Origin: Daphnia carinata
Taxonomy: Eukaryota > Arthropoda > Branchiopoda > Diplostraca > Daphniidae
Direction of reading: 5' to 3'
Length of the DNA: 64,000 nucleotides
NCBI RefSeq assembly: GCF_022539665.2
Contig: NC_081336.1
Location: forward strand, 5,934,278 to 5,998,277
Shown here: positions 59,016 through 64,000 of the stretch, piece by piece
How positions within the stretch are numbered: position 1 is the first letter of the stretch
Layout of the letters: each line of letters starts with the position of its first letter
Made by a program: the position numbers and the translations under genes
Notes under the pieces: generated by a model
Databases searched by the model: none
What the model was told of the DNA's origin: nothing
What the model saw: the letters and a program-made list of their open reading frames with translations, nothing else

Positions 59016-61220
59016 TGGACTTGTTGTCTCTAATTATTGACGATCGTGTTTGCTAATCAACTGGAACATTCTTTTCAACGAAGGGTTTACAAATTGATAT
59101 ATCATGTCCAAAGAATGAGGATCTACAAACGTTTGTTTCTCAACGACCAACGCCCGGGTCAATAACAATTCGTTTCACACCGTTCATACAGTTATGCATA
59201 ACGGTCATCCACCATCTTGATGGCTCAGCGTGTTCGTGATGCCCAAACTGCGCGTATGGTGACATGATCAACGCCAATTACACGCAAGGGGCGTTGAGTT
59301 TGTCTCCGTCGAAAGAAAAAAAACAAAAACAAAGAAAAAACATGGCACGGAATATGATTATCTATAGCCGGGGCGCCATTGTCTTGATTGCTCAATCATG
59401 ATCTTGAATTCATGTGGAAAACGAACAAAAACAGACACACGAAAACGAAAAAAAAAAAAAAAAAAAAAGCAGCAAAAAAAGAAAACAAGTCCCAATGGTT
59501 GAAACGCTGCCAATACCCCCAAACGTATAGCTTTATATTCGGCATCCTTTTAAAAGACCAGGTGATAATTAATCGGTCTCCGAATTCTAGTTTGGACATT
59601 GGGGAATGTGTGGAAAGTTTCGAGGATGGACCATGGCTTTGTTTCGGTCAGACTCGTAGAGTCGCGGTGTAGACGTGATACTGACACGAAAATGGCGCGA
59701 TGTAGATGGGAACAAGAAAACAAAAAAAAAAAAAAAAAACATTCGCCCACAGGGGAACTGGAATATTTTGCTCGATATAAAATAACTTCAGGTAACGGTG
59801 AGGCAAGGCGACTGTTGATTTAAAAGGCGACATCGACCAGCAAAGGGGAAGGGGGAACAAAAAAGAAACAATCTATTTTTGGACAACGACGGGAAGCTTG
59901 GACGGCCTTCCCCTTTCATTCGTTGATGATCGTTTAGTTGTAGTCGGGCAAAGATTGCACAGGTGTCTTTCCTTCCTAATTATTATTTTTTTTTTTTTTG
60001 GTTTGTTTGTTTCTTGTCTGCTTTGATACGAGGATAAATTGAGCGATTAGAAAGACGATTCATTTGGCCAATCAACCGGCCAATGAAACGTCTACCTTCG
60101 CACACACACACAAAAAGAAGGCAGCAGCGAGACAAATGTTATTTGATTCGATTTTTTTTTTTTTTTTTTTTCAAATCAAGCAGCAAAGAGAATTGAGGCC
60201 AGCTTTTTGGAAGTTTGAATGTCAAAGTGGGCCATCGGTCTGACCGGCAACCAACGAGCGGGTGGCTGGTTAAAATGGGTGGGACACAAAGCTATGGAAG
60301 GAAAGAGAATGCCCCCTTCTCCGAGGTACCAACACACAAAAAAGAAAAAAAAAAGAAAAAAGGAATGCACTGCAAGTCTGTGAGTTTTTTAAGATGTTGC
60401 CTCTAGTCGCTATGTGGAAGCTGAAGAAGAAAATGTAGAAGAAGAAAAAAAAAAAAAATAATAAAGAAAAGAAAGAGAGAGAGAGAGAGAGAAAAAGTGC
60501 AATTCATTGCTCTAGTCGAACCGGTGGCTTTTAGCGCGTCTGGAAAACATTTTCGTGTTTTCTCCTTCTTCTGTTGCTCTTTTCTGCGGTAAACGATGTC
60601 TTACTCTGGAGAGTGGCGCGGCCTCTCCTTCTCGCTTCTCCTCCCTGCTTTCACGACTGATGGCCTGACCATAACTGCCTTATCCCCTCTGGGGTCTTAG
60701 TCAATAAATAAAGACATTTCGACGAAACTTAATGGGCACAAAAGAAGCGCGAGTTCTCCATTTACATGTTGAACAGTTGCAACCTTCATACCCTTAGCTC
60801 TGCCAATAAATTTTCTTTACCTCTGCCTTTCTTTGTGTATGCCTGCCGAATAACACATTCCTTTCCTTACGTAGTTCACCCGTACCTGCGCGTCCGAAAA
60901 TTAAGAAAAGAGGTTCCTTCGCCAGTCGCCATTCTTCGACAGATGTGGAAAACCGCACACAAAAAAATACCCAAATTCCTTTCATGGGCAGGTCAACTTG
61001 TACAAGTGATTTAACTGGGCTACCCGCTCTCGGCAAACCAAAAAGGAATGCGTCTTTTCTTTTTTTCTTTTTTTTTTTTTTCTTTCTTATTTCTTTCCAC
61101 CGTTTCGAAAGATTCTCTCATTTTCTATAACACCAAAACAGATAACCGACAGTCACGTTCCACCTCTACGTAGTAGACATTTTTTTTTTTTTTTTCTTTT
61201 TTTTTTTTTTTTTCTTTTTA

Positions 61221-61256
61221 CTTCTTTTCTTCTTCTTCTTCTTCTTCTTCTTCTTC
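61221..61256. repeat. (CTT)n microsatellite
   Basis: About 12 CTT units after mixed T-rich sequence with two long T runs at 61180-61215. Confidence 0.8.
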
Positions 61257-62340
61257 CCCTTTTTGATGCACAAAGCTTTTTTTGTTTTTTTTTTTTGTGT
61301 GTGTTATAGATTACACACACACTTGTAACATTTGTCCCCGGTGCACGTTACGCTTGAATTTCTGTGGCTCTCCTTTTTTTTGTTTTTGTTTTTGTTTTTG
61401 TTTTCCTCCTTATTCTTCTACAATCAGACAATATTTCTTTCTCTGCCTTTTTTGTATTGTTATTATTTTTCGTTTTTTGTTTTTCTTCTCTCTTTATTGC
61501 ATCTTTACTGCTTTTTCTTTTAAGTGTTTGAACAGTTTACTACGGCATACAAGCCAAAGGGGCCTTTGCTTGATGCTCTAAAGAGGTTTCTCGCAAGCTT
61601 CAAACATCGCATCATTTATCTATTGCCGAAAGCCAGCAACGATGAATTCATCAACTGAGTGAAAACGGTTCACCGTAACTCAAGAACAACGCACACACAC
61701 ACTACACAAAGAGAGACATGCAAACCACCAGTCGCAAAAAAAAAAACACACACAAAAAAAAACGAAAAAACAAATCATTTCCAAAAGCTAGCGCGCCAGT
61801 GTTAATCAAATAATAATGATTCGTAAAACGCGAAAACACGGCATGCCGTTGCAAAAGTGACAACAACTACACACAACGTATGATGTATGTGAGCCGGTGT
61901 CAACAAGTTCACCTGTCCACTTGTGTGTCTTACTTGTTTTTCGTTTGCCTTCGTTGCCGTTGCGTAAACAGACTTCCTTTTTCCTTTCCCTTCTCTCACT
62001 CGTCCCGATATTCACGATTCTTTTTCCTCCTCCTCCTTCTTCCAATTAGTGGAACACCTACCCTCGACGCAAACTTCTTACTCGTTGTTTTGTTTGTTTT
62101 TTTTTTCCCATCCTGCTTTTACCATCTCCCCTTCTCATCTCTTTTTCCCGTTTTTTTTTTTTTTTGTGTGTGTGTTCTTTTAATTTTTTTTTTTTTTTCC
62201 TTACGTTCCTTTGAGTTCTCCTTTTACGTAGGTAAGGTGGCACGAACAAGAGACGCATGAAAAATCGCTTTGCTAGACAGGCATCGTTCAGACGAACCAG
62301 CATGCGCTGATTGTCTGCAGCCTTGACCGGAATTTTTTTT

Positions 62341-62383
<43 letters not shown>

Positions 62384-62418
62384 GTCGTAGCCTGTTACTT
62401 GCTTAGACTGGCCAGTTG

Positions 62419-62454
<36 letters not shown>

Positions 62455-62963
62455 GCTGTTGGCGGTGTGAATTCGTTTTTGGAATTGGATGATAATAATA
62501 GCCGTATCGAAAATTGGCAATCCTTTTGTAGAATCAAACAGCTTTTTCCCCAATATATTTTTAATCGCCGTAACGAGTTTAGTTGAAAAAAAAAAAAAAA
62601 AAAACGCAAAAAAAAAAAAAAAATAAAAATAAATCAATAAATAAAAATTTTCTTTTCAAAATGGAGAGCTTAATGTTCCAGCGTCATCAAAAAAAAAAAA
62701 AAAATCAGCTGGAATTCGGCCGGATGTCGAACTCAATCGCACGACCGTTTGCATCGTGGCCCGCTGATCGAAAAAACGATCGAATGACTTTTCTGAATGG
62801 GCACAGATGGACCGAACTTGATAAGCATCGTGTCCTGTGTGCACTGACAAGACAATACGCGCAAAGGTACAGTAGGTATAGCGTTTAACAGACTTGGGTT
62901 ACACGAATAGCTTCCTGCATTGCTCCAACGAGCGGGTTATATTCACGTTATGAAAAGGTTTAC

Positions 62964-63003
<40 letters not shown>

Positions 63004-63874
63004 AAATACTCTTCCCTTTTTATTATGGAAATAACTTTGGACAGCTTTGGCTATGTCTGAGAGATTACGAAGAGTCGATGCGGACTCTTGCTTCTCCCTT
63101 CGCAGGAGGTCTCTACTACCAGAGGAGCAGATATATCATCAGAGATGGTTAAAAAAGAAACAAGGAGACAACAACAAAAAAAAAAAAAACATGTCCCAAG
63201 TTATGATGTGTTGGTCTGATCGAATGCCACAAACGACAATGCCAGAAATATTTACGGGGATTTTTGTCCCCCCACAAATCTAGGAGTCGGAAAGCTCCTT
63301 TTTATTTCTTTATTTGTTTTCAAATCTATCCTCAACATTTAGCCTTTTAATTTTTTATTTTTTTTGGGGGGGTTTCTTTAGCGCGTACCAACATTTCTCA
63401 ATACGAAAGATGCCTAGCAATCAACAAGTGAGCCTCATATATATGATGAAGAATGATTGAATGTTGAAGAAAACGGAATTAACGTAAATATCCTTTTTCT
63501 TTTTTTCTTCATGTTTGAAAAATAGCTAAGCCGGAAAAAATGCTTTAAGAAAAAAAAACAAAAAAAAAACGAAATGCCATGGCTGTTGGACCAATGGTCA
63601 AAGACTATGCTAATAGGCGTTCCGTTGTTTCTCGGTTCACACCTGCGCATTCCGCGTTCGCTTGTCTGACACTGCTCATAACACGACAAAAATCCGCACA
63701 ACAACAACCACAACAAGAACAACAAAACTGAATAATTTTCCGAAACTTTCCATTCGAAACGGCGAGATGATTATAGTGGCAATAGAGATAGCAAATCGAC
63801 AGCGCGCGGCAAATAAAAGAAACGCACAAAAGAAAAGCAAATACGCCGTGAAATCTGAGCCCTGTCCAATAGTA

Positions 63875-63905
<31 letters not shown>

Positions 63906-64000
63906 CTTTTTCTCTCAGGAAAATGGGAAATAAAATGGGAAAAAAAAAAAAATCAGCCGCGTTAACTTGGGGTAAAATATGTTCAATAATCAAACGTGCG

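Larger units (their letters stand above)
53013..64000. other. Upstream FGF region; no further gene recognised
   Basis: About 11 kb expected to contain FGF intron sequence and possibly its first exon, which I could not find by eye in the minus-strand frames. It is packed with A and T homopolymers of 15 or more bases (for example about 55946, 56218, 57967, 58984, 62351, 62970, 63878) and microsatellites. The frames present are low-complexity products of these runs. Confidence 0.5.

Overview
The window is animal genomic DNA, most likely from an arthropod and probably a branchiopod crustacean such as Daphnia. This is inferred from the gene families, the mostly short introns (about 55-110 bp), an errantivirus-like Ty3/gypsy element that carries env, and a copia element primed as Drosophila copia is. 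No species marker was seen. There is no bacterial operon structure and no CRISPR array.

Layout. (1) 1-22.1 kb is a transposon and gene-fragment graveyard. It starts with a degenerate Ty3/gypsy-like gag-protease fragment (minus strand, 1-2.6 kb). Unidentified spliced ORF remnants follow (2.6-3.7 kb), then a two-exon ERLIN (prohibitin-family) fragment. Next is a broken env-bearing Ty3/gypsy (errantivirus-like) element on the minus strand (4.7-13.4 kb). It has LTR-like repeats, a three-copy 59-bp tandem repeat, a spliced open frame on the opposite strand beside env, and a 1.13-kb terminal-inverted-repeat element inserted in its integrase. Beyond it lie an RNA polymerase III largest-subunit fragment, tRNA-like modules, and a GMP synthase fragment split by a young, nearly intact Ty1/copia element. 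That copia has a perfect 5-bp target duplication, two LTRs, an initiator-tRNA-Met half-molecule primer site and one frameshift. (2) 22.1-28.9 kb is mostly unannotatable AT-rich DNA. It also holds a small divergent pair: a two-exon hypothetical gene (minus) and a complete four-exon ANAPC15 gene (plus, 120 aa). (3) 28.9-44.4 kb is one large gene, the ARHGEF17 (TEM4) RhoGEF orthologue. It has a giant first coding exon, a 4.8-kb first intron containing a candidate alternative first exon, and 19 further exons whose phases all join. The only conflict is a frame change near 29.95 kb, explained by either a 46-nt intron or a one-base indel. (4) 44.4-64 kb holds the last two recognised exons of a fibroblast growth factor gene (minus strand) with a long basic C-terminal tail, in DNA crowded with homopolymers and microsatellites. 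Its N-terminal exon was not found.

The host genes are unrelated: cell-cycle ubiquitin ligase subunit, Rho activation, and growth-factor signalling. The repeat-rich left third shows successive events: fragments of at least three host genes lie there with introns, and retroelements then broke them up.
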